Source: Planctomycetota bacterium (lineage in GTDB: Bacteria; Planctomycetota; Phycisphaerae; WQYP01). Taken from it: DNA of 13,736 nucleotides. The stretch is from contig JAJYGE010000381.1 of the NCBI GenBank assembly GCA_021785155.1, positions 1 through 13,736 on the forward strand, given 5' to 3'. Positions 6,347-13,736 of the stretch are shown here, piece by piece. The notes beneath the pieces were generated by a model. It saw only the letters and a program-made list of their open reading frames with translations. It was not told where the DNA came from and made no database searches. The position numbers and the translations under genes were made by a program. Within the stretch, counting starts at the first letter, position 1. Each line of letters opens with the position of its first letter.

Positions 6347-7279
6347 ATGTATAGTAGCCGTGTAGTTTATCCCTCCCGTAAACGCGTATGCGGTTTTACA
6401 CTTATTGAGCTTCTTGTGGTTATCTCCATTATCGCCATACTCATCGCCCTGTTGCTGCCAGCGCTTGGCCGTGCCAAGGTGCTGGCGGAGCGTGTCCAGT
6501 GCGCATCAAACTTACGGCAAATTGGGATCGCGCTGCACGAATACGCCGGTGAGTTTCGCGGACAATATCCGCTAACGACCGCTGGTTTTTGGCCAATGGC
6601 CAACTGTTTGTACTCAGGCGCTCTGGGCAGCAGCGAAACATATCCGGTCGCCGGTTTATCGCTGTTGTATTATAATTCTTTTGGTGTGATCGGTTCCGTT
6701 ACGTCCGGGCATATGGTAAATCCCCAGCCTGGGATACTAAATCCCACCGCTACTGGAATCGGAATGCTTTACTGCCCCGAGGCCGGTTCTTATTTCACCG
6801 AGGCCAACTTCGTTAATCCTGCATGGGGCTATTATGATAGCCGGGGTCTAATTGACAAATGGGTTTTTCCTATCGGGTATTCCTATTGGGTTGACGACGG
6901 CTCACCCTATTTGGGCTTGTATACCCGGGCAGAGGACGCAACGGTCCTATATCCCGGCTGGTCGGGGTGGAATCCTAAATACGGCCCGGTGAACTGGTAC
7001 AACGATGATCCGGGCCATGAACCCGCAGTGAACCCACAGTCCAGCAGTGCCTCGATTTTGGTTACGGACAACGCCTTGTTCACCGACCCGACGGGAACAG
7101 TTGGTTATACCAACGCGGGGAGCGGACAGCCACCTTGGTCCAACCATGTCGATGGCTCCATGGGTAATTTTTTGCCTGCCGGTGAACATGAAGTTTACAA
7201 CGATGGGTCCGTCTCATGGGTACCGCTGTCCCGAATAAAAGTGAGATACTACTCGTTTGGCTTATATTGGGGTTGGTGA
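6347..7279 (+). CDS. Pseudopilin-like protein with prepilin-type N-terminal cleavage/methylation domain
   Basis: Type II secretion/type IV pilin-like protein of 310 residues. The leader [16 protein letters not shown] ends in Gly16, the expected prepilin peptidase site, followed by [20 protein letters not shown] with the conserved Glu at position 5 of the mature protein (Glu21). After the hydrophobic helix comes a segment like LPALGRAK...[12 protein letters not shown], shared by the large planctomycete pseudopilin group. The C-terminal part is aromatic- and Gly-rich, and ends with His267 and NDGSVSWV (285-292), resembling the H-x-DG tail of that group. AAGGAG lies 7 nt before the ATG. It follows the PEP-CTERM-like gene by 128 nt. 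No assembly ATPase or secretin is nearby, so it would rely on machinery encoded elsewhere. In planctomycetes these proteins are very numerous and their function is mostly unknown. Confidence 0.92.
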   Translation: MYSSRVVYPSRKRVCGFTLIELLVVISIIAILIALLLPALGRAKVLAERVQCASNLRQIGIALHEYAGEFRGQYPLTTAGFWPMANCLYSGALGSSETYPVAGLSLLYYNSFGVIGSVTSGHMVNPQPGILNPTATGIGMLYCPEAGSYFTEANFVNPAWGYYDSRGLIDKWVFPIGYSYWVDDGSPYLGLYTRAEDATVLYPGWSGWNPKYGPVNWYNDDPGHEPAVNPQSSSASILVTDNALFTDPTGTVGYTNAGSGQPPWSNHVDGSMGNFLPAGEHEVYNDGSVSWVPLSRIKVRYYSFGLYWGW

Positions 7280-7392
7280 TTCGGATAGGGAGACGGACCG
7301 CTCGTCCTGCCGAAGGCTCCACCGCGCTGCAATCCAACGCTCGTGACGATAGCGTGATGGCCCAAGTGACGATTTGCCTAAGGATTTAAAAC
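7280..7392 (+). other. Gap before beta-helix gene A
   Basis: A gap of 113 nt. TTCGG (7280-7284) can pair with CCGAA (7310-7314), enclosing GGAC (7295-7298) and GTCC (7304-7307), immediately after the pseudopilin stop. ACGCT (7337-7341) and AGCGT (7351-7355) form another short stem. No T-run follows, so neither is a confident terminator; they may affect mRNA processing. Confidence 0.3.
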
Positions 7393-9225
7393 ATGGCCTA
7401 CGAAAAACAAGGTGCGAATTCGATTCGTGCCGTTATCGTCCTGTCTATCGCTTGGTTCTCGGGGCAGGCCAGCGCGGCCGCCCCTGTAATCCCCACGCCA
7501 AGTCACCCAAGCTCGCTGATGCCGGCCATAATGCGGGCCTACCGGACTGGCCTCGGCGGCATTGTGATCCCGCCGGGGGTCTATAAATTACCACAGCCTC
7601 GTGGAAGCTACTATTTGTCATTTGATAACATGAGAAATTTTCGGATTATCGGCAAAGGCGTGACACTGCTCCGTACCGATCCAACCAAAGGTGGAATCGA
7701 ATTCAATCACTGCCGTAATGTGGATATTGACGGATTGACTCTTCGATGCGATCCGATCCCGTTTACGCAGGCCCGGATAGCCGCAATCGATCCCCAAACA
7801 AAGTCAATCACGGTGCAGATTTGTCGGGGCTACCCTAATCTGACCGTAGTCAACCCCGGAGGACCACACCTTCTTTCATATTTTGGAAACATCTTCAATC
7901 CCCGCACCTTTCGGATATCACACGGCTCGCCAGACATCTGGTATACCCGGAGGGACGACCTCGGCGGTGGAAGATTCCGGCTGTTCACAAGCGAACCACT
8001 TTCTACGAAATGGAAAGGCGATCTTATGGCTTTTCGCGGTGCTTGGCATACACCGGACATATATGTGTACCGTTGTGGCCGAATGTTGGTAGAGCACGTA
8101 ACCGTCACGGCGGGAACTGGATTCTGTTTCGCGGAAGGTCGAGGCGAGGGCTATAACCGATATCTGGACGATAGAATCATCTATCCACCGACACCACGGA
8201 ATGCGACGACTCGGCCTCTTCTTAGCTCTAATTGCGACGGTTTTCATACGGGATTCTATCCGGTGGCCGCACGGCATGGTCCGGAGATCATTGGATGTAG
8301 ATTCGAAGGGACTGACGACGACGGCATCGCCATCCACGGCGCTTATGCTACGGTCAAGAGCATTAATGGTAGAAAATTGGTGATTTTTTCCAAAGTTGGC
8401 GACTTCGTAAGAGGAGGGAACCGTCTCAAATTCTACACGAACAAGGGTGGTTATATCGGCCAAGCCGTGGTGGTTAGTATTGAACCGCCAATCGAATATA
8501 AGCCACATCGGGGACGAACCCCCGCCGAGCCCTCTCGGTATCGCGAATTTTGTGGATTGACGTTGAACCATCCGGTCCCGGGGGCCTCGTTTGACGACTT
8601 GGTCAGCGATCCGAACCGCAATGGCAGTGGGTTCATAATCCGTGATTGCACAGTAAAGGATAATCGGGCCCGAGGTCTACTAATCAAAGCCGATAATGGA
8701 ATCATTGAGGGCAACAAGATCGAGTGGTCATCGATGGAAGGTATCGTCGTCGCCCCCGAACTTAACTGGAACGAGGCGGGCTGCAGTTGTAACCTGCTCA
8801 TTGATGACAACTTGGTTCGGCACGTCGGTTACGCCAATACCGGCCCCGCCTATATGACGGGCGCGATAAGCGTGGCAGCCAGTCCGCTAAGTAATTTACC
8901 TCCTGCTGCCTTTGGCCATGATAATATTGCGATACTGGGTAACCGACTTATCAGCAATAGTGGAACCAGTCTTCTGGTGGTCGATGCCCGCAATGTGCTG
9001 ATAGCGGGAAACCGTTTTATAAATGTCAGGTGGGATAGGGATACGAACGTTTACGGTCCAGCTGACCCAATCTGGTTGCAGGAATGCAGAAATGTGCTCT
9101 TGGCGGGAAACATCGCGAGTTTCTTCGGTCCGCCACCGAAAACCTGTGTCGGCGTGGGACCTGGTGTAACCAGCGCAAAGGGAATAAAAACTGGATTACG
9201 AGTCGCGAACATTACTCCTAAATGA
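7393..9225 (+). CDS. Exported right-handed beta-helix protein A, GH110-like
   Basis: Secreted protein of 610 residues with a Sec signal peptide (about 1-29; core AVIVLSIAWFSG, cleavage near QASA). After it comes IVIPPGVY (57-64), a typical first strand of pectate-lyase-like parallel beta-helices. Helix coils recur: NFRIIGKGVTLL (82-93), then CRNVDIDGLTL, VTAGTG, GLLIKADNGIIEGN (428-441), NIAILGNRLISN and NVLIAGNRF. Asp-rich motifs CDGFH (281-285) and TDDDGIAIHG (307-316) resemble the conserved region of GH110 alpha-1,3-galactosidases. This is recalled from family knowledge and not tested. A glycan hydrolase or lyase with unknown substrate is the best guess. AAGGA lies 8 nt before the ATG. It is a clear paralogue of the protein at 10757-12601, at roughly two-thirds identity over the first 80 residues after the signal peptide. 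Confidence 0.85.
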   Translation: MAYEKQGANSIRAVIVLSIAWFSGQASAAAPVIPTPSHPSSLMPAIMRAYRTGLGGIVIPPGVYKLPQPRGSYYLSFDNMRNFRIIGKGVTLLRTDPTKGGIEFNHCRNVDIDGLTLRCDPIPFTQARIAAIDPQTKSITVQICRGYPNLTVVNPGGPHLLSYFGNIFNPRTFRISHGSPDIWYTRRDDLGGGRFRLFTSEPLSTKWKGDLMAFRGAWHTPDIYVYRCGRMLVEHVTVTAGTGFCFAEGRGEGYNRYLDDRIIYPPTPRNATTRPLLSSNCDGFHTGFYPVAARHGPEIIGCRFEGTDDDGIAIHGAYATVKSINGRKLVIFSKVGDFVRGGNRLKFYTNKGGYIGQAVVVSIEPPIEYKPHRGRTPAEPSRYREFCGLTLNHPVPGASFDDLVSDPNRNGSGFIIRDCTVKDNRARGLLIKADNGIIEGNKIEWSSMEGIVVAPELNWNEAGCSCNLLIDDNLVRHVGYANTGPAYMTGAISVAASPLSNLPPAAFGHDNIAILGNRLISNSGTSLLVVDARNVLIAGNRFINVRWDRDTNVYGPADPIWLQECRNVLLAGNIASFFGPPPKTCVGVGPGVTSAKGIKTGLRVANITPK

Positions 9226-9241
9226 AAGCCTAGACGCATTC

Positions 9242-9286
9242 GGATTGAGGCCTTACCCTCCGGTGGGAAAAATGCAGGCCGAATCC
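9242..9286 (+). other. Imperfect inverted repeat after beta-helix gene A
   Basis: GGATT (9242-9246) and GGCCT (9249-9253) can pair with AGGCC (9276-9280) and AATCC (9282-9286), with an unequal internal loop. It lies 17 nt after the stop codon. With no T-run it is at best a weak terminator or an mRNA 3'-end stabiliser. Confidence 0.3.
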
Positions 9287-9406
9287 GGGAAAGCATGTGC
9301 GACGGATCTTTGCATTCTCGTCGCCGTAGTGGTCAGGATAGCCCCAGTTTAGGGCCTACCAGCAATGTCGTGGGCTTCTCCGAGTTGTACCAGGGCAGGA
9401 AATAAA

Positions 9407-10642
9407 ATGTGTAAGGACGCGGATAGACAGATGAATTGGCTCACCACCAGCCGTCGAAGTTTCTTGAGGGCGCTCGGTGCCGCGTCGTTTGCAAGTAAAA
9501 AGGGTTATCTCCGGCCGGCGCTACCGCAACGCTGCCGACGACTCCGGAGCGGGGCATCGCCTTGCGGTAGCTGCACGCCGCAGGTTCTTGTCCGAATCAA
9601 CGCGCATTTGCCACTTCATTTCGAGATCGTGCAGCAGTTTGACCGACCGGTAATTCCCGCCGCAAAGAGGACTCCGGGGCGATGCATGGAGGGCGGGGTG
9701 GCACTAAAGGTAGGCGGCATCTACCGGATATTTACATGCGAATTCAAACACTCCGACATTAATGGTTCAACCAACCTGGTTTATTGGACAAGCCGGGATC
9801 TCAACCATTGGAATTTTCAGTCGACCGTGCTGCGGTCGACCCCGTCCGCAAATTGTGGCAAAGCCCATGCTCTATGGGAACCAACACCAATTTTCGATCA
9901 ACGTGTTGGCCGCTGGTACCTGTTTTTTGTGGCGTACGACCAAAAGGGCTGCGGGCAGATCCGTATGATGGCGGCTACGGAAAGGGGCTACGACCGTGGC
10001 CTCGACGGGCCGTGGCGTGACGTCGGCGCGATTATGCGGCCAGGCACCGAGTCGCAGCCTTGGGAGGGATCCCAGGGGGTTGATTCATTCTACCCTTACC
10101 CGGCCTTGGGCCGTTGGTTTGCCATGTACGGAAGTTCTTCAAACGTTGTGGGACGGAAAATTCCGCACGCCGAGCGATGGCAGATAGGATTGGCATCGGC
10201 ACCGACGCTTCGGGGGCCTTGGACGCGGTGCCAGAAGGGCAATCCGTTACCAGTTGAAAAAATCTATTGGGAAAATCCGATCGTGCGCCGAATCAACGGG
10301 TGGTACGTAGCGGTATACGATGCGGTAGCACCGGGTGCCCAAACGTACATTCCCAACGGGGGGCACATTGCCGGCTATACATGTTCGAGAGACGGCATCC
10401 ACTGGCTGCCTGGCGGAAGGATTCTTGTTCAGCCAACTGGCCCGGCCAACTGGTCGCGGGACCTCCGTACCCCGATGGGTCTGATCCCTGAGGGAAACGG
10501 AGTCTATACAATGTTTTATACAGGCTTTGACCGTTCCACGCCTGAGTGGACCGGATACGAGTCGGTCGGTGTGGTTCGCTTGCGGGTGGTGTGGCACAGC
10601 CGACGGACAGACGAGGCGCAATCCGCAGAAAATGGTGTATAA
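9407..10642 (+). CDS. Tat-exported GH43/GH32-like five-bladed beta-propeller protein
   Basis: Predicted glycoside hydrolase of 411 residues from the ATG at 9407, which has AGGA 6 nt upstream; the earlier ATG at 9365 has no good site and adds nothing recognisable. The N-terminus holds a twin-arginine signal, TSRRSFLRALGAASFA (from residue 14), pointing to export of a folded enzyme. Repeated blade motifs follow: VALKVGGIYRIFTCEF with LVYWTSRDLNHW, FDQRVGRWYLFFVAYD, LGRWFAMYG with IGLASAPTLRGPW, NGWYVAVYDAV with CSRDGIHW, and GVYTMFYTGFD. This is the pattern of GH43, GH32, GH117 and related propellers. Possible catalytic acids are Glu158 (WEP), Asp226 and Glu289 (WEN), assigned by appearance only. 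The segment just after the Tat motif is oddly Arg/Cys-rich (residues about 36-58). The gene lies between the two beta-helix paralogues, suggesting action on the same glycan. Exact family and substrate are not certain. Confidence 0.8.
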   Translation: MCKDADRQMNWLTTSRRSFLRALGAASFASKKGYLRPALPQRCRRLRSGASPCGSCTPQVLVRINAHLPLHFEIVQQFDRPVIPAAKRTPGRCMEGGVALKVGGIYRIFTCEFKHSDINGSTNLVYWTSRDLNHWNFQSTVLRSTPSANCGKAHALWEPTPIFDQRVGRWYLFFVAYDQKGCGQIRMMAATERGYDRGLDGPWRDVGAIMRPGTESQPWEGSQGVDSFYPYPALGRWFAMYGSSSNVVGRKIPHAERWQIGLASAPTLRGPWTRCQKGNPLPVEKIYWENPIVRRINGWYVAVYDAVAPGAQTYIPNGGHIAGYTCSRDGIHWLPGGRILVQPTGPANWSRDLRTPMGLIPEGNGVYTMFYTGFDRSTPEWTGYESVGVVRLRVVWHSRRTDEAQSAENGV

Positions 10643-10756
10643 ATATTTTCGCAAAAAGATGTCGCCACATCCCATAATCGAGTTGAAATAGTAAAGTTGG
10701 TTATTGCATGAATCCAACGGAGGAGACCGGAGCTGTCTGCGAAAATGGAGTTAAGT
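10643..10756 (+). other. Gap before beta-helix gene B
   Basis: A gap of 114 nt, AT-rich in its first half. A weak pair TTCGCA and CATAAT is spaced 19 nt apart and is not a convincing promoter. GGAGGAG near 10720 sits too far from the chosen start to act as its ribosome binding site. Confidence 0.3.
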
Positions 10757-12601
10757 ATGAAAAATGCACAGGCACTGCCTTATCGTGTAACCCCCATCAG
10801 CCTCGCATTGGCGTTGTTGGCCGTCGCTGGCGCGCGCTTTGGGGGTGGCGTCCTCGCGGCAGCGAGCGCTTTAAGTCCGGCGAATCCTGGCGCGATTATG
10901 CGGGCAATCATGCGAGCCTATCGTCAGGGGCGGAGACAGATCGTAATTCCGCCCGGTGTTTATAGGTTGCCAAGGCCGCAGGGTAATTTCTATATGAAGT
11001 TCAGCAATATGAGCAACTTCCGGATCATTGGTAGCGGGGTGACTCTGCTGCGCACGGACCCAGCGAAGGGAGGCATCCTGTTTAGTGACTGCCGCAATAT
11101 GGCTTTTAAGGGATTCACGTTGCGCTGTGATCCACTGCCTTACACCGAAGGCAGGGTCATAGCGCTTAAAAATTACGGGGTTCCGACGCGGGTTGTCAGA
11201 ATCTGCCGTGGCTATCGTACGGATGTAGCTAATTTTTCCTCGGTTACGATCTTTAGTGCAGAACGACGACGGATTTGGCCGGGAATGACGCCATTCGCAG
11301 CTCGTGCGGTGCAAAGGCTTGGAAAACGAACTTTTCGGCTCACGAATTGCGGCGTACCGTGTAGGGTCGGCGACTGGATAGTGTTTCGCAGCCAAGGAGC
11401 CTCCGACATCCAGCTCAACTCCTGCCGAGGGATGTCGATCAGCCACGTAATCGTCCTTGGTGGAACCGGGTATTGCTTCGGCGAGACAGGCGGCGAGGGC
11501 GAGGACAGGTATTCCAGTGATTCCGTATTGTATCCGCCCTATCCGCGAGGCGCGGTTAGTTCGCCGATCCTCGCCAGCTGCGCGGACGGGTTCCACAGCA
11601 ACTCGGTACGGCGGGGCCCCGTATTAGTTGGATGCCATTTTGAGGCAACAGGCGACGACGCAATCGCAATCCAGGGGTGGTACGCGGTACTTCGGCGCGC
11701 AGCCGGGCGGCACTGGGTGGTACAATTCCCCCAATCCTTGGGATCCGATTTTTGCAGGAAAGGCGACCTGCTCCGTGTCGATGATTCTCATGGCACCTAC
11801 CTGGGAACGACGCATGTTATAGGGAAGCAACGGGTGCCCGATTATAAACCACGGCGGCAGATACTTTGCCCATCCGGAGTGGCATTCGTGAACAGCAAAG
11901 TTTACGCAGTCACCGTGGGCAGCTCCGTCCCCGGATTATCGCCCGGCGACCGCATCAACGACACGAATGTCGACGGGGCGGGATTTGTTGTTCGCGACTG
12001 CGTGGTCACGCGCGGATACTCCCGTGGGATGATTATAAAGGCGGACAACGGCCTCGTCAGCGACAATGTCGTCGATGCGTGCGCGAATGGCGATATTGAA
12101 CTGCTGCCGGAACTGCCATGGGATGAAAGTGGTAGCAGTTCTAATCTGCTCATTGTCGGCAACACCATTCGTGACACCGGCCCGACGTACCCGGACCAGC
12201 CCACCTGGAACGAAGCGGGAGCTATGAGCGTCCTAACTAATACAAGCGCGCGAGCGACATCCTTTAATCACGCCAATATCCTAATAACGGGTAATCGTTT
12301 TGTATGTAACAATGGTATCAACTTGTTGGTATCGGGGGCCAGGAACATGTTGGTGGCCGACAACGTATTTATCAAGCCGATGCGCCAACCATCTCGTCGT
12401 GGAGCGAGCCTACAATTTGGTACCTCCAGCTTGGTCTGGCTGCAGCAGTGCCAGGACGTCCTCTTGGCTGGCAATCGCGTGATCCACCCCGGCGCGGCCA
12501 TGAAGAAACTCGTGGGCGTGGGGCCGGATGTCAACAACGTGATGGGGATAAAGGACGGCGTAGAAATGACGCGATTCAAGCAGGCCAAAAAAGGTTCATA
12601 A
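10757..12601 (+). CDS. Exported right-handed beta-helix protein B, paralogue of A
   Basis: Secreted protein of 614 residues. The ATG at 10757 is preferred because GGAG lies 6 nt upstream; an in-frame ATG at 10745 adds only four residues and is poorly spaced. A Sec signal peptide (about 1-38) is followed by the same opening as protein A, including IMRAYR, IVIPPGVY, NFRIIG and GVTLLRTDP. The coils continue with GMIIKADNGLVSDN, ILITGNRFVCNNG, NMLVADNVF and VLLAGNRV. The Asp motif region is kept but changed: CADGFH in place of CDGFH, and TGDDAIAIQG in place of TDDDGIAIHG. The His-to-Gln and Gly-to-Ala changes near the presumed active site suggest different specificity or loss of activity. A GH110-like glycan-acting role is inferred. 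It is the last gene of the plus-strand set. Confidence 0.85.
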   Translation: MKNAQALPYRVTPISLALALLAVAGARFGGGVLAAASALSPANPGAIMRAIMRAYRQGRRQIVIPPGVYRLPRPQGNFYMKFSNMSNFRIIGSGVTLLRTDPAKGGILFSDCRNMAFKGFTLRCDPLPYTEGRVIALKNYGVPTRVVRICRGYRTDVANFSSVTIFSAERRRIWPGMTPFAARAVQRLGKRTFRLTNCGVPCRVGDWIVFRSQGASDIQLNSCRGMSISHVIVLGGTGYCFGETGGEGEDRYSSDSVLYPPYPRGAVSSPILASCADGFHSNSVRRGPVLVGCHFEATGDDAIAIQGWYAVLRRAAGRHWVVQFPQSLGSDFCRKGDLLRVDDSHGTYLGTTHVIGKQRVPDYKPRRQILCPSGVAFVNSKVYAVTVGSSVPGLSPGDRINDTNVDGAGFVVRDCVVTRGYSRGMIIKADNGLVSDNVVDACANGDIELLPELPWDESGSSSNLLIVGNTIRDTGPTYPDQPTWNEAGAMSVLTNTSARATSFNHANILITGNRFVCNNGINLLVSGARNMLVADNVFIKPMRQPSRRGASLQFGTSSLVWLQQCQDVLLAGNRVIHPGAAMKKLVGVGPDVNNVMGIKDGVEMTRFKQAKKGS

Positions 12602-12779
12602 AAGCGGTGACAGGGTGCCAGCATCGCGTTGTACGGGAATATCCTTCAGGGATTGCGATAAACTGGTGGTTTGTCCGAACGTAACTCTTCACGGGCTGCC
12701 CTTCATTCCGCGGTGTGTTTGTGGCGCAGTTTTTCTTTTCCGCTACGGTAGGGAATGCGGGACGCTCCCCAAGCGATTG

Positions 12780-12841
12780 GCCGCTTGTGCCCTGTTCCAC
12801 CCGCAATTACGGATGGAACAGGGCACTGGCCCGCGAGCGGC
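12780..12841. terminator. Large inverted repeat between converging genes, terminator-like
   Basis: The core is a perfect 13-bp stem, 12787-12799 with 12814-12826. Inside it, CCG (12801-12803) pairs with CGG (12810-12812) around a 6-nt loop. Outside it, GCCGCT (12780-12785) pairs with AGCGGC (12836-12841), reaching into the sigma factor stop codon. It sits between two converging genes, where a bidirectional terminator is expected. Neither side has a T-run, so termination might need Rho, or the element could mainly protect 3' ends. Confidence 0.55.
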
Positions 12842-13638
12842 TAATCTTCGGAGAGTTCCTTCTCCCGATCCGCCAATTGCGTGCGCAATCGGGCGATGAT
12901 GCTCGAATGCATCTGGCTGACGCGGGATTCGGAAAGCTCCAGGGCGTCTCCGATTTCTTTCATGGTCATTTCCTCGTAATAATAAAGCACGAGAACCATT
13001 TTTTCCGAGCGTGATAATCCGCGGGTGATCAGCTCCTTCATGTCGCGCTGATTAAGAACCGCCAGGGGGCCTGTGGCCTGATTGTCTTGAAGAACATCCA
13101 CTTCCCGTGATTCATGGTCATTGTCGGTTTCAAACCATTTGCGGGACAGACTGACCTGCGAAACGGCACTGGAGTCCTTGAGCATTTTATCAAATTCATC
13201 GCGTGACACACCGATGTGCGCCGCTATTTCCTCCTGCGTGGGTGCCCGGCCCAGTTGCATCTGCAACTGCCGCGATGCCTGAATGACTTTACTGGACCGG
13301 CTGCGCACAAGGCGCGGTACCCAATCCATGTTTCGCAGTTCGTCCAGAATGGCTCCGCGAATGCGCGGCGCACAATAAGTCTCAAATTTAACCCCGCGGT
13401 TGGGGTCAAACGATTCAATGGCGTCTTTAAGGCCGAACGATCCCGCCTGAATAAGATCATCCAGATCAACCTCATCCGGCAACTTGGAATAGATGCGATC
13501 CGCGTTGTAGCGCACCAATGGCAGATATTCCATCATCAGTAAATTGCGCATGACCTGGGTCTTGTTGGCCTTGAACTGCTTCCAGACATCGTTGATGTCC
13601 TGTTCAACAACAGCGGTGGTGGTACGGGTTTTTGCCAT
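12841..13638 (-). CDS. FliA/WhiG-family RNA polymerase sigma factor
   Basis: Alternative sigma factor of 265 residues. Region 2 covers about 36-107, with EYLPLVRYNADRIYSKL, DLDDLIQAGSFGLKDAIESF and FETYCAPRIRGAILDELRN followed by DWVPR, the hallmark of the FliA/WhiG group. Region 3 covers about 110-180, with GRAPTQEEIAAHIGVS. Region 4 covers about 200-255, with LSRSEKMVLVLYYYEEMTMK, then EIGDALELSESRVSQMHSS as the helix-turn-helix reading the -35 element. The frame is open to 13734, but the start at 13638 is favoured by AAGGAG 6 nt upstream and by the normal family length. In other bacteria this family drives flagellar or developmental genes; which applies here cannot be seen, because upstream neighbours lie outside the window. 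It converges on the beta-helix gene across a long inverted repeat and has no evident link to the glycan locus. Confidence 0.95.
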   Translation of the reverse strand: MAKTRTTTAVVEQDINDVWKQFKANKTQVMRNLLMMEYLPLVRYNADRIYSKLPDEVDLDDLIQAGSFGLKDAIESFDPNRGVKFETYCAPRIRGAILDELRNMDWVPRLVRSRSSKVIQASRQLQMQLGRAPTQEEIAAHIGVSRDEFDKMLKDSSAVSQVSLSRKWFETDNDHESREVDVLQDNQATGPLAVLNQRDMKELITRGLSRSEKMVLVLYYYEEMTMKEIGDALELSESRVSQMHSSIIARLRTQLADREKELSED

Positions 13639-13644
13639 GGGTCG

Positions 13645-13650
13645 CTCCTT
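13645..13650 (-). promoter_or_regulatory. Ribosome binding site deciding the sigma factor start
   Basis: The minus strand reads AAGGAG, 6 nt before the ATG at 13638. The residues upstream of this start in the open frame have no similarity to the family. Confidence 0.75.
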
Positions 13651-13708
13651 GACCTTATTGACGCCGATTCGGATGACTACTCCCGCATCCAAACAGCGCA
13701 AAATACCG

Positions 13709-13725
13709 GCGGGCGTCATGCCCGC
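13709..13725 (-). terminator. Possible terminator hairpin of an upstream minus-strand gene
   Basis: GCGGGC (13709-13714) pairs with GCCCGC (13720-13725) around a 5-nt loop. On the minus strand it is followed by CGGTATTTT, a short T-rich stretch starting a few bases after the stem. It would end transcription of a gene lying beyond the window, ahead of the sigma factor. The T-run is short and displaced, so this is weak. Confidence 0.35.
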
Positions 13726-13736
13726 TGAACTCACAA

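Noticed and set aside
13639..13734. Longer N-terminus for the sigma factor from the ATG at 13734
   Set aside because: The extra 32 residues have no family similarity and overlap a terminator-like hairpin; AAGGAG before 13638 supports the shorter form.

Overview
This window looks like chromosome from a planctomycete, probably of the Phycisphaerae type. The evidence is a pseudopilin of the kind that is abundant in Planctomycetota, a PEP-CTERM-like secreted protein, a XylR-type AraC regulator placed beside secreted carbohydrate-active proteins, and a FliA/WhiG-family sigma factor. Assignment rests on gene content only; no rRNA or tRNA is present.

Layout. (1) Positions 1-2383 (+) hold a UvrD/PcrA-type DNA helicase lacking its first residues, including the Walker A motif, because the window starts inside it. 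(2) Converging on it are two minus-strand genes, a sulfotransferase-like protein (2410-3231) and, just upstream of that, a XylR-like regulator (3276-4448). (3) Positions 4449-5318 carry no convincing gene. They contain two copies of a promoter-like module of about 75 bp, each with a 21-bp-period direct repeat, a palindrome and a -10 box. (4) A 5' leader with three perfect hairpins (5349-5418) follows. (5) Five plus-strand genes come next: a PEP-CTERM-like exported protein, a pseudopilin-like protein, beta-helix protein A, a Tat-exported GH43-like beta-propeller protein, and beta-helix protein B, which is a paralogue of A. (6) A long inverted repeat (12780-12841) separates them from a minus-strand FliA/WhiG-family sigma factor (12841-13638).

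How it may work together (inference). The XylR-like regulator would sense a sugar and act on the duplicated promoter modules that face away from it, switching on a set of exported proteins. Those are one wall- or envelope-sorted lectin-like protein, one pseudopilin-like surface protein, and three predicted glycan-acting proteins (two GH110-like beta-helices and one five-bladed propeller). The island lies between two backbone genes (helicase and sigma factor) and resembles a small regulated glycan-processing locus. No transporter, kinase, exosortase or pilus-assembly gene is in the window, so those functions would have to be supplied from elsewhere.
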